Shown here piece by piece: positions 46,734 to 56,057 of a stretch of 64,000 nt of DNA. Within the stretch, counting starts at the first letter, position 1, and each line of letters begins with the position of its first letter. This stretch comes from Pyronema omphalodes. Taxonomy: Eukaryota; Ascomycota; Pezizomycetes; Pezizales; Pyronemataceae. The position numbers and the translations under genes are program-made. Where the stretch lies: the NCBI GenBank assembly GCA_024516155.1, contig JAJJXM010000102.1:54578-118577 (forward strand). The letters are read 5' to 3'. The notes beneath the pieces are model-generated. The model saw only the letters and a program-made list of their open reading frames with translations. It did not search any database and was not told the DNA's origin.

Positions 46734-47463
46734 ATGCTCGCCGCCAGAACTATCCGTGCAGCTGCACGTGTTAACACCCTCACACCACTTGTTTTCGCCA
46801 GAGGACTTGCCGCCTCACACCTCTCGAGTCTCACGGACACCATCAAGCACGACCATCGCGAATTAGAAACATACTCCAGCAACATTTTGAACGCAAAGGA
46901 CAACGACACCAAGGTGCGATGGCAGAATCAGTTTGTGTGGGAGCTCTGCAGGTAATTCTCTTTCATATTTCCAATAATATTGCCTTCTGACATTGGCTTC
47001 CAGACACGCCATTGCCGAGGAACTAGTTGTCTACCCCGCCATCGATAAATACGTCCCCAACGGCACTGAAGTGGCAGACAAAGACCGTGCCTCGCACCAG
47101 AAAGTCAAGGTCCTCCTCGAACAATTCCAGGCGATGGATCCTAGCGACGCACAATTCGAGCCGACTCTTAAGGCCATCATGGCCGATCTGACGGAGCACA
47201 TTAAAGATGAGGAGCTACACGATCTTCCGCAACTTGAGAAGGCGTTGGCGAATAATAATGCCGAGAGTGCGGATTTGGCAAAGAGCTTTGAGAGGACGAA
47301 GATGTTTACCCCGACGAGAAGCCACCCTGCCGCTCCTAACAAGCCTCCATTTGAGACTGTAGCAGGATTGATGGTAGCGCCCATGGACAAGCTTCGGGAT
47401 ATGTTTTCAAAGTTCCCACGGGAGGATACTCCGGGAAAGAGAGTCCCTGAGAACTCTACTTAA
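46734..47463 (+). CDS. Mitochondrial HHE hemerythrin-like protein, 225 aa (2 exons)
   Basis: Exons 46734-46951 and 47004-47463, joined through a split Arg codon. Start MLAARTIRAAARVNTLTPLV is an Arg/Ala-rich presequence pointing to mitochondria. The hemerythrin HHE domain follows: TDTIKHDHRELETY (His about 39/41), RHAIAEELVVYPAI (His about 74 with Glu-Glu), KDRASHQKVKVLLEQF (His about 101) and HIKDEELHDLPQLEKAL. These His/Glu residues form a di-iron site in the family; members are linked to oxygen, nitric oxide or iron handling, but this branch has no settled function. The C-terminus (TRSHPAAPNKPPFETVAGLM) is typical of fungal members. Confidence 0.9.
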
Positions 47464-48951
47464 GCGGTGATGCTGGAAGGCGATTGTACTTTATTCTACT
47501 ACACCAAGCGTTTCGGGAAGGCAGATGCAAAGTGACAGGAACTCTTGAGAAGCAACTGTACCGTGGCGTTTTATTGTAAATATGTATTGATTAATGTCAG
47601 TTATTGTTATTCGACGCGAGGCTGCAGTGAGAAAAAGTAGGTGACTGAACCTGTGTAGAATGGTGACTCGTGCGTGTTAATATCGCACACAGGCGTGATG
47701 AATAATCTCGGCAGATCATGCCGACACAGCGAAGCGGCCACTTGAGACAATTCAGCCATTTTCGTCCGTGATTTCTGTCCTTGACTATCCAATATCTTCA
47801 AAGATACATTGCTTCAGCGACAGGCGTTAATAGCGAATGTACAATCAAAGTCGCGGTAGACTATGCACAGCACATGTGGTGACCGCTGAAGCTTGTACCT
47901 CAGCGCTACGTACAGTATTGAAATTGTTTATAATGCCCTTCTGAAATATCAGACGCAGAATTTCGGGACTCAACAGCTTTTCAACAGCCCATCCCCATTC
48001 CCCATGTGACTTCCTCACAGGGAGTTTGTTTACATAATGTCTTCATTTCTAGAATTCCTTGTTACATTTGGAGCAGGAGATGCTGTTTGAAAGGGATGTA
48101 GTCCTTTTATGGTTAAGCTAATAACAAATTCTAAGATTTGTTTTAGATTCTATATTGTCTATCGACACAAGTCTATCCACGCAAGCAATGAACAGCTACA
48201 TAGCACCATTTATCACATATCGATCCCCACGGCGCTGCGCATGTCACCTTCAGGGTCTCGTACTATCACTAGCCTACCAATCTTTAGTCTTTACTTAAGC
48301 GTTCGAAAACGGGTCCGTGCGCAATACATATCCTAACGGACAGACTCATTCGGAATGATTCTGTACGGAGATCACCGCTAGGATCGGCATGCTTCCAGAA
48401 GATCGTAATCAGCCAAGAAAGTTAACAGCTATCCGACCGGACAATGTCCTCTACCTGGGTACCACAGTAAGTTTAGGGCTCTATTGTATCACGGCGTCCG
48501 ACCTTTGTTCTGCAAGCCAGTTCCAATTCCAAGACAACTACCTTCCATGAGCCACGTAATATCTATTAGGATTATATCATTTGCGCCGCACTTGATGCAC
48601 TTATTGAGTACGGTCCAGGAAAGAACAATCGTTTTGGGATGGTTCAAAGCCACGATAAAGAGGTATGTGCAAGTACGTAAGGAAGGCCATTCAGGACCGC
48701 GTCCAACTCACGGTAGCTACCATCGACCGTCGATCGAAGAGTCACGGATCCATCAATAATCTCTTTAGGCCAGGCCCTCGATAATGCCAAGAGACTGCTA
48801 CGTACTCCTAGGCGGATCACAAAGGGGCTGTTAAAAACTTAAACACTCCGCAGTTACAATCTTGTTAATTCGATTAATATTCGGCCCAAATACTATCGTC
48901 GACGTCACCACCCCTCTCTCTCATCACCAACTATCAAATACACTCCTTACC
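47464..48951. other. Intergenic, no gene recognised
   Basis: 3' flank of the HHE gene and upstream region of the secreted protein; no motif-bearing frame. Confidence 0.4.
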
Positions 48952-49599
48952 ATGTTCGCTCCTTTCGCACTCGTCATTGGACTTTTGTCCATCGTTTCAT
49001 CGGCCCAGGCGGCTGAATGCACCCCCAGCTGTGGCGCCACCAACACCTCATGCGCTCCCAACGCCCGTGATAGACTTCTCAACGTCTTTGGTTGTCTTTC
49101 CTCCCCCTCTGCCTCTTTCGTCTACAACGGAGGCCTGACCCGTGTAAACCACCCCAGCTCAGCCTGCTGGGCAAACTTCGAAACTCCCGCGGAGGATCAA
49201 ATCTTTGTTTCCTGCCGTGATCTGAAGATTGAATACGATAATATCATTACGCAGTGTTTCGTGAGAGCAAGTAATGGCGCTGGGAAGGAGGAGATTCCTT
49301 TTCGAAGCTGGGGAATTGACACCTGTGGAAAGGAGAGTTTTCCCGGCCAGAAGAGATGGGAGGGTGGGGTTGATGGAGTTCAAAGAGGACAAAATATGAG
49401 CGGAGAGATTCTTCCTCAGGATATGGATGAGGAGACGGAGATTGCACAGCTTATTGCTTACCTCTTGAGGGAGAATGTTGACACCACAATCTTCGACGGT
49501 AATGCAGTCTTCACATTCCCATACTCTGGCGCACCAGAAATGACCCTTCGTCAGTTGGCTGAACGGAGTGCTGAGTTGAAGCAGAAGTGTGGATTGTAA
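48952..49599 (+). CDS. Secreted cysteine-containing protein of unknown function, 215 aa
   Basis: Single exon from ATG 48952, chosen because it gives a clean signal peptide (MFAPFALVIGLLSIVSSAQA, cut near residue 20-21); an upstream in-frame start at 48862 would spoil it. The mature part has about 9 Cys: CTPSCGATNTSC, VFGCLSS, SACWANF, SCRDLK, TQCFVRA, DTCGKES and a terminal KCGL. No catalytic motif is recognised. Two features stand out: a central Gly-rich segment (KRWEGGVDGVQRGQNMSGE) and an acidic helix (DMDEETEIAQLIAYLL). Upstream, a C/T-rich CACCACCCCTCTCTCTCATC leader is typical of fungal genes. A host- or wall-facing role is guesswork. Confidence 0.75.
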   Translation: MFAPFALVIGLLSIVSSAQAAECTPSCGATNTSCAPNARDRLLNVFGCLSSPSASFVYNGGLTRVNHPSSACWANFETPAEDQIFVSCRDLKIEYDNIITQCFVRASNGAGKEEIPFRSWGIDTCGKESFPGQKRWEGGVDGVQRGQNMSGEILPQDMDEETEIAQLIAYLLRENVDTTIFDGNAVFTFPYSGAPEMTLRQLAERSAELKQKCGL

Positions 49600-50015
49600 T
49601 GGCAGATGAATGTGGTGAAGACTATTTTGGCGGTGAGGATGGATATATATTAAAGAAGGAAGTCCTGTGGCCACGCAGTTCTACGACAGATTTTGCAGGA
49701 CAACAATCGATGTATAGTTATTTAAATGAGGAGAAATATATTGTGGGGATTATTTACCAACTATTCTTGTTGACTGACGGTCATGACGTTCAGATGAGCA
49801 TTTCCTTATATAATTGCGTTGACACCGGAATGGGTCTTCCGCTCCTTTATTCACATATTGATACGTCTATTGGATGAGCGACAGTCTGGAAGAAAAGAGG
49901 GGTAAAACAATTTTTTGGAAGAGAAATGAATGCACATACGGGATGCGACTGACTGATACAGGTGAAAACACAGGACAAACAAGGCATTTCCCATGACACC
50001 CCTCTGCGTCATGGA
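49600..50015. other. 3' flank and unique sequence before the repeat array
   Basis: No gene seen. Repeat copy A starts at about 50016, where similarity to the copy at 62880 begins abruptly. Confidence 0.5.
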
Positions 50016-51944
50016 GCTCATCAACCACCCCTTCGACTCGGACAACTCACCCTGTTCGATTGCACGCGGCCCCAGGCCCCGCCTTTAAGACGGACTTTCT
50101 TGACCCCAGGGTGCAGCTCATCACACGATGAACAACGGCACCATGGAGTTTATTTCTGTTTGTTTTTGCTCTGTGGAGGAGAAAAAGGTGGGAAAAGAAA
50201 AACTCGAAATGGAAGGGGAAGAAAATTCTGTATTTGTAGATTCAGTCATGGCCCTACGGTTGCATGTGACTATGAATCAAGATATGATTGGATACTTCCT
50301 CTACGAGAAATTCTGTCAATGACTGTGACCTTTTCTAATCTGTAGTTTTCTGTAATTTTCTGTACTTTTCTGTAATTTTCTGCAATTTTCTGTAATTTTC
50401 TGTAATTTCCGCCAAGGAACTCCGCGTGTAAAGACATTATCAAGTCAAGATGGTACCGATCTCACATCCTTGCCGCAGCGAGGAAAGCAAAATCGGACAC
50501 TTTAGGCGTTCGATGCCTAGGCAAGTCCAGGACGCGGTTAAGCTGCCCCTTCTCCTGGGCGGAGTCAAGCCGTAGCAAGAGTCCAATCCCTATGTCGTCT
50601 ATCCGTTGAGAAAAGGAAGAGAGGTGGGGGGAAAGCTGTGGTTATATAGACTGTGCCAAGACCTTGAGTGCTGTGCCGTGAACATGACGTACTGATCGGA
50701 CACCGGGGTTGAGCGTTTACCTGTGCCAAAGTCAACCAGCTGCACACCGTTACAGCAGAATACAATGATATAGTTATCGGGAGCACTGTCTAGAACATTT
50801 TATGACATGACGCATGATATCACCTCTTGATTTTTTATTTTATTTCTATTAGAAGCAGCTTTCATCAAGGTTACATTGGGAGGTGAGAAGGTAGCTAGTA
50901 TCGTACTGCATCGCCCCCCTCAGCTCCCCAATGATTGCTTGTCGAAACGGTACTTCTAATCGTCTTCTCGCCATAGATACCAAATATTCCCAGGACAAGT
51001 AAAAGGTCTATTAGGAGTGGCTTCCACCAAGAGCCGATTGGGAGGTGAGAGGGTAGTCGGTATCATACCGCATCGCCCCTCCCCAGCTCCCCAATTGATG
51101 CTTGTGAGAAACCCCTTCTGATAGATTAGTTATTCATTCCGAAAATGCTTGACAGAGAAAGAATTCGATGGGATGTGCGTAGGTTTATATACACGGGGTA
51201 GAAAGCAAAAGGTTCAAGAATGGCTGTTGTGGACATACCGAGCAAAGGGATTGTCAGGGTGCAAAGAATGCAGCTGACCTTGATTCGACAACAAAAGAAA
51301 AGAAAATAACAGAGAGAGTTTGAGTCACCAGAGCATCATCGGGAGAAGGACCATGAATGGCGGTTGTTGACACACGGAGCACAGAGAGTGGTAGAGTGCG
51401 AAGGTGGCAGGTGACATCGATTTTGCAAGGGAAAAGGAAAAACCCAACGCCTCACGGTAACGATACAGTATAGAGAGTGGCCAAGAGGGCACCGGACATT
51501 CATTTTACAGAGAAAATAAAAGAAAATAAAAGAAAAGAGAGAAAATCAGTCTACTTGCAAACGACACATGATAATGAGAATGCAAATTTCTGAATAAATA
51601 ATTAAAAAATGAAAATGCAAACTAAATAATGAAAAACTCACCATGCATATTTCACGAACAACATGGAAAAAGCAATGCATAAAGAAAAAAACACGCATTA
51701 TGCATGCAACCGTGATCGTAATTGCGGTAGTCTCACGTAGCCTCGGGAATGCAGCAAGCAACGTACCGATTACGCTCTGTCGGCTGAGAGATCCCGTATA
51801 CGGCTTGGCAATTGGGAGAATACTGACACTGGTCGGACGAAGCCATTCTTGCAGTACTACCAATTTCACATGGCCCGCTTCTTCTCAAAACATGACTAAT
51901 AACGGTCTTGTCGTGAGAGGGAGCAGGCTTTTTTGCGTTACGTA
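50016..51944. repeat. Repeat unit copy A, first part (left of LINE)
   Basis: From 50016 to about 51135 this is colinear with 62880-63999 at a constant offset of 12,864 bp, with no indel. Sub-features: a TTTTCTGTAA-type 10-bp array (about 50344-50410); two versions of a roughly 150-bp block (GGGAGGTGAGA.GGTAG..GGTAT.. at about 50870-50935 and 51025-51100); and ACACACGGAGCACAGAGAGT blocks around 51370. From 51200 on it matches 61350-61985 of copy B. Short frames inside have no protein resemblance. It is interrupted at 51944 by the LINE; the other part resumes at 58004. Confidence 0.88.
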
Positions 51945-52280
51945 TTTGATTTGATTTGATTTGATTTTAATCATACACCGTTCGAGGCCTTTAAGGCCTA
52001 TGCGGGAAACTAAATCCGTTTTTCCTGTCCTCGTGGCCGAGACCACCTAAAGAGGCTCCCCAATCTCCTGCACCCCGTGACGTCCCCGAAAAGATAAGTA
52101 AATAAAGAAACACCCAAAAAGAAACAAAAAATCCTAAACCCCAGCCGAAACCTGACAGTTCCCCGTATCGCTCACACCTTCCCCTCTTATAACTAAAAAG
52201 AAAAATCGTGAAAATCAAAAGAAAAGTAATGAAAAAAATTTACAAATCACCCTCCAAGCACCTGGCCCTTTTGCCCATGC

Positions 52281-55200
52281 CTATACGTATCTTCTGCCTA
52301 TCTCCGTTGCAGATAAGAATTCCAAGATCGCTTTCGTGAGTCGATCGTCCCTAAATAAATCCACCACCTTAAGCCTTCCTCTCGGCCTTCCCCTCCGTCC
52401 CCGTATTCTCTCAACCTCCTCTTTCAACGTCTTGAACTCCTTTCGCCAGCGGGGGCATTCTCCAAACAAATGGCCTCTGGTTTGTCTTTTTTCCGACTGG
52501 CACCACCAGCACCGGTCCGACTCTTTTTTCTTAACGCGCACCAGATGGGTGCCGATGAGGGCGTGGCCTGAAGCAAGCTGGAGGAACACAGCTGCTCGGC
52601 GTTTGGGGAGGGAAACCAATTCAGGGCGGATTCCCCATTTTTGGCGGGGGCGGAAGGAACGGCTGGTCGCTGTTTGTTGCTTAATCCAGCGACGAGTGAT
52701 AGTTGATGTCGTTTCCGTTGCGATCCTGTTGAGGTGCGCCAGGGAAGCCCACGCCGGAACAGCACACACTGGATCGTCACACCGTTTGAGCATACGGGAG
52801 TCGCAGCGATGCTTCGATGCTTCCTTAGCTACTCGATCCGCTTCCTCGTTTTCGGGGATATCGCTGTGGCCCGGGATCCAATGGAATTCCACGTCGATAC
52901 CGGAGTCAAAGAGGAGGTAGTAGGCTTCGCGGGAGATAAGTTTGGCAAGCTCCTGGCCGGGACCGGGGGTGTCAGACTCCAGACGCTTGAGAGCAGCCTG
53001 GGCGTCCGAAAAAACGATCGCTTTGGTATTCGAGTTGGGATCCCAGAAGTGATTGGAATGGAACTCCTTGAGCCCTCGCCAGATGGCGTAGAGCTCAGCG
53101 TCGAACACCTCCGTATGACGACCCAAGTAGTGCTGGGAAGAACGAAAGGCTCCGTTGATGTAGCGGACTACTCCCGCTCCCGTATGTCCCTCCATTCGAG
53201 AGCCATCTGTCCAGATGCATGTCGTGGACGTGAGGTTTCTCCAGTTCCGGGCGAAGGTTTCAGCTTCAGCCCTGGGTGCGATCACCACAGGGAAGCGACG
53301 AAAGCGGTCGGGGACTGTGACATTTTCGACTGCTTCGAATCCACATGCTTTTTCCGTGCGCTTAAGCAGCCGAGTGATAGCCGCAGCGGTCGGGGACGGT
53401 TGAGTGCCGGTCGAGGGGGGGGCGGGGCGGGGGCGAGTGAGAAGGCGTGACCGAAATTTCGCTTCTCGGCCTTTGATGAGCGCTTCCGCTGGGCGTACGG
53501 CACTTTCAGCCATCAAGAAGCCGAGTGGGGTCGTTTTGAAGCACCCCGTGACCGCTCGTGCTTGCTTATTGAGGAGCAGTTGCAGCCGAGCAGTGCGTCC
53601 CGAGCTCTTGCCTTTTAGGCGCCGGACTGCGTTAATCTCAGCGCCGTACATAGCCACTGACTGGACTACCGCCTTCTGCAGATTGGCAGTGCTCCCCGGA
53701 GGGAGTCCCTGAGCGCGACAAAGCCTTGCCAGACGAGCATGCTGTTGCTTGGCCTTGGTCAACCACTTTTGGTGATGGTGGTTAAGAGTGAGCTTTGGAT
53801 CGAGCCAAAAGCCGAGCCAACGGATGGCTGACGAGGCGAACGGGATCTGGTGAGGACCTACCGAGACTGTGACCTCGTCAGGGTTAGCCTCTCCCCTCCG
53901 TCGAGAAAAAAGCATGGCTTCCGTCTTTTCTGTCTCAAACACCACCGCGTTGGTGGAGGCCCACCACGAGCAGGCGTTTGCGCACCGTTCAAGCTTATCG
54001 GAGACCTCTCGAGCAGAATCACCGGTCACGATCCAGGTTACATCATCGACAAACGACAGGCCTGTTACGTCGGGGACTCTTGATTCGACATGATCAGCGA
54101 GATCGGCTATATAGATCAAGAACAGGACTGGGGATACGGGGGATCCTTGGGGGAGTCCGGTGTTCGTCTCGATGGGAGTGCCTGAATCGCCGCCTAGTGA
54201 TATCTCGACTCTTCGATCACTCATAAAGGAGGATACCCACCGCACATAGCATTCATCCATGCCTGCTCGCCGCATTTTCCGCATAAGGCAGTCTCGATTG
54301 ACAGTGGGAAAGGCCCCTTTAACGTCCATCATTAGAGCGCCCGCGAGTTTCTGCTTTTCCCAAGCGAATTCAACCGCCTCAATTAAGACTGCCGCGGCGT
54401 CGACGGCGGAGCGACCTCTTCTCCCACCAAATTGCCCAGCGTGAAAAGCGTGCAGCCTCTCGGCCTCCTCCGCGATGAGGGTGGCGACGACTTTTTCTAC
54501 CAACTTTCCCAGACAGCTTAAGAGAGATATGATACGGAAACTCTTCGCTTTGCGGTAGGAAGTCTTTCCCGGTTTGGGGATACAGACTCCTTTGGCAGTT
54601 TTCCAGTCGGTTGGGTGGAATCCTAGCCGCACGCAGTGATAGACGATGGAAGTCACCCGTTCAGGGTCCCATCGCATGAGCGCCTTGATAATAGGTACTC
54701 CTAACCCGTCACTACCCGGAGCCTTAGAGTTGCTTTGACCGTGGATCGAATCGGAGACCAGTTCTTGGGTCACTCGGAGGAATCCGCGTCCTGGGGGACC
54801 TTCGTTGCCACTGTGACCGGGGTATGGGTTCGGGGGGGGGAAAGAAACGTCTGCAAGCATTCGACGTTTGGCATCCTCCTCGTCAGCCTGGTTGCCGTGT
54901 TCATCCTCAAGAGATCCAACCACCGCAGCATTTCGCGGTTTGGTCGCGCGAAGGACTTTCCATACCGCCTCCCCGTTGGCTCCCTCCAAGAAAGAAACCC
55001 AACACTCTCGTTTGTGGCGACGTTGGGTGCTGAGATAGGCGTTGCGGAGGCGGTGTTCTTCCTCTATCGAACATTGACCGCGCTTGGCTGCCCTCCGTTT
55101 CCGGCCGTATTCGCTGCGTGCTGCTTTAACATCGGGGTGCCACCACTTCTTAGACCGAGCGGTGATGCGAATCTTCCTAGCGTGAGCGTTCAGCATGTCC

Positions 55201-56057
55201 ACCAACTGTTGACGTACCCAAACCACCTCTTCTTCAACGTCGTTCTCGGAGCAGTGATCGGATAGGAGCGGTCTGCGTTCGCTTCGATGGCGATAATCTA
55301 ACGCCGCTTTCTGCGCTCCTTCGTCACTCTCCAGCCATTCTCCAACCGCCCATCCCCTAGTTGGGGCGTCGAAGTCCTCTGGGACCGTCACAGAGTCCAC
55401 TTTCCAGATCAGCGCCTCATGATCGGACGTTGTGGAGTGGTTCGGGTCATCGAGGAGCTTCGCAACGACGTGGGCTTCAAGCTCCATCGTCGTCAGGACT
55501 AAGTCGATAACGCTATGTCGGATCTGGCCCGTTTGGGTGTGGGTTTCCTTACCATCACCGACATAGCGGAGATCGAATGAGTCCATCAGATCTTCCAAGA
55601 ACTGATGATGGAGTGGCCTCTCGCACAGGGGGTTCCACCTTCTGCTGTGAGCGTTGAAATCGCCAGCAAGAATAGTGTCCCGTCCTATAATCCTGCGCCA
55701 GTCCGCATTGCGTGCAGGGCGCACTCCATCATCAGTCCGCGGAGCGTCATAAACATTTACAATACGTACTTGTTTATGACCTCTGCATGTGACGTCCAAC
55801 ACCTGGAGGTCACCTTCCCCGGGCGCAGCCAAGTCCTCTCGTGGACGAAGCTGCCACGCTGAATCCCGCCGTCTCCCCGTCAGAACCCTTCCTCCCCAGA
55901 GGAACTCGTAGGCTGGATGGCGCCAACCTTGGAAGGTCGGGGGCTCCTGAACCAACACCACATCCGCACCCAGAGCGAGACCGCTCTCCATCACCGCCGT
56001 CAGAGCCTCACCGCTCTTTCGGCAATTTAGTTGAAGTACCGTGAGGCACTTCAGCAT
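52281..56057 (-). CDS. LINE ORF2: endonuclease-reverse transcriptase-RNase H, 1258 aa
   Basis: Encodes the enzyme that nicks the target and copies element RNA there. N-terminal EEP endonuclease (about 5-220): LQLNCR (N11), VQEPP (E38), GDFNAHS (132-138), SVIDLVL and SDHEAL (211-216). Reverse transcriptase (about 440-720): KAPGSDGLG, MMDVKGAFPTVNRD, GLPQGSPVSPVLFLIYIADL and the active-site LSFVDDV (FVDD 669-672). RNase H (about 945-1080): WTDGS (D951), FDAELYAIW (E988), VFSDAQAAL (D1018) and WIPGHSDIPENEEAD. C-terminal knuckle CWWCQSEKRQTRGHLFGEC. All catalytic residues are present. The start ATG overlaps the ORF1 stop as ATGCTGA. Confidence 0.95.
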   Translation of the reverse strand: MLKCLTVLQLNCRKSGEALTAVMESGLALGADVVLVQEPPTFQGWRHPAYEFLWGGRVLTGRRRDSAWQLRPREDLAAPGEGDLQVLDVTCRGHKQVRIVNVYDAPRTDDGVRPARNADWRRIIGRDTILAGDFNAHSRRWNPLCERPLHHQFLEDLMDSFDLRYVGDGKETHTQTGQIRHSVIDLVLTTMELEAHVVAKLLDDPNHSTTSDHEALIWKVDSVTVPEDFDAPTRGWAVGEWLESDEGAQKAALDYRHRSERRPLLSDHCSENDVEEEVVWVRQQLVDMLNAHARKIRITARSKKWWHPDVKAARSEYGRKRRAAKRGQCSIEEEHRLRNAYLSTQRRHKRECWVSFLEGANGEAVWKVLRATKPRNAAVVGSLEDEHGNQADEEDAKRRMLADVSFPPPNPYPGHSGNEGPPGRGFLRVTQELVSDSIHGQSNSKAPGSDGLGVPIIKALMRWDPERVTSIVYHCVRLGFHPTDWKTAKGVCIPKPGKTSYRKAKSFRIISLLSCLGKLVEKVVATLIAEEAERLHAFHAGQFGGRRGRSAVDAAAVLIEAVEFAWEKQKLAGALMMDVKGAFPTVNRDCLMRKMRRAGMDECYVRWVSSFMSDRRVEISLGGDSGTPIETNTGLPQGSPVSPVLFLIYIADLADHVESRVPDVTGLSFVDDVTWIVTGDSAREVSDKLERCANACSWWASTNAVVFETEKTEAMLFSRRRGEANPDEVTVSVGPHQIPFASSAIRWLGFWLDPKLTLNHHHQKWLTKAKQQHARLARLCRAQGLPPGSTANLQKAVVQSVAMYGAEINAVRRLKGKSSGRTARLQLLLNKQARAVTGCFKTTPLGFLMAESAVRPAEALIKGREAKFRSRLLTRPRPAPPSTGTQPSPTAAAITRLLKRTEKACGFEAVENVTVPDRFRRFPVVIAPRAEAETFARNWRNLTSTTCIWTDGSRMEGHTGAGVVRYINGAFRSSQHYLGRHTEVFDAELYAIWRGLKEFHSNHFWDPNSNTKAIVFSDAQAALKRLESDTPGPGQELAKLISREAYYLLFDSGIDVEFHWIPGHSDIPENEEADRVAKEASKHRCDSRMLKRCDDPVCAVPAWASLAHLNRIATETTSTITRRWIKQQTATSRSFRPRQKWGIRPELVSLPKRRAAVFLQLASGHALIGTHLVRVKKKESDRCWWCQSEKRQTRGHLFGECPRWRKEFKTLKEEVERIRGRRGRPRGRLKVVDLFRDDRLTKAILEFLSATEIGRRYV

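Noticed and set aside
50128..50322. Small frame (64 codons) repeated identically at 62992-63186
   Set aside because: Identity follows from duplication of the DNA; the diverged copy B does not keep the same length of frame, so no sign of protein selection.
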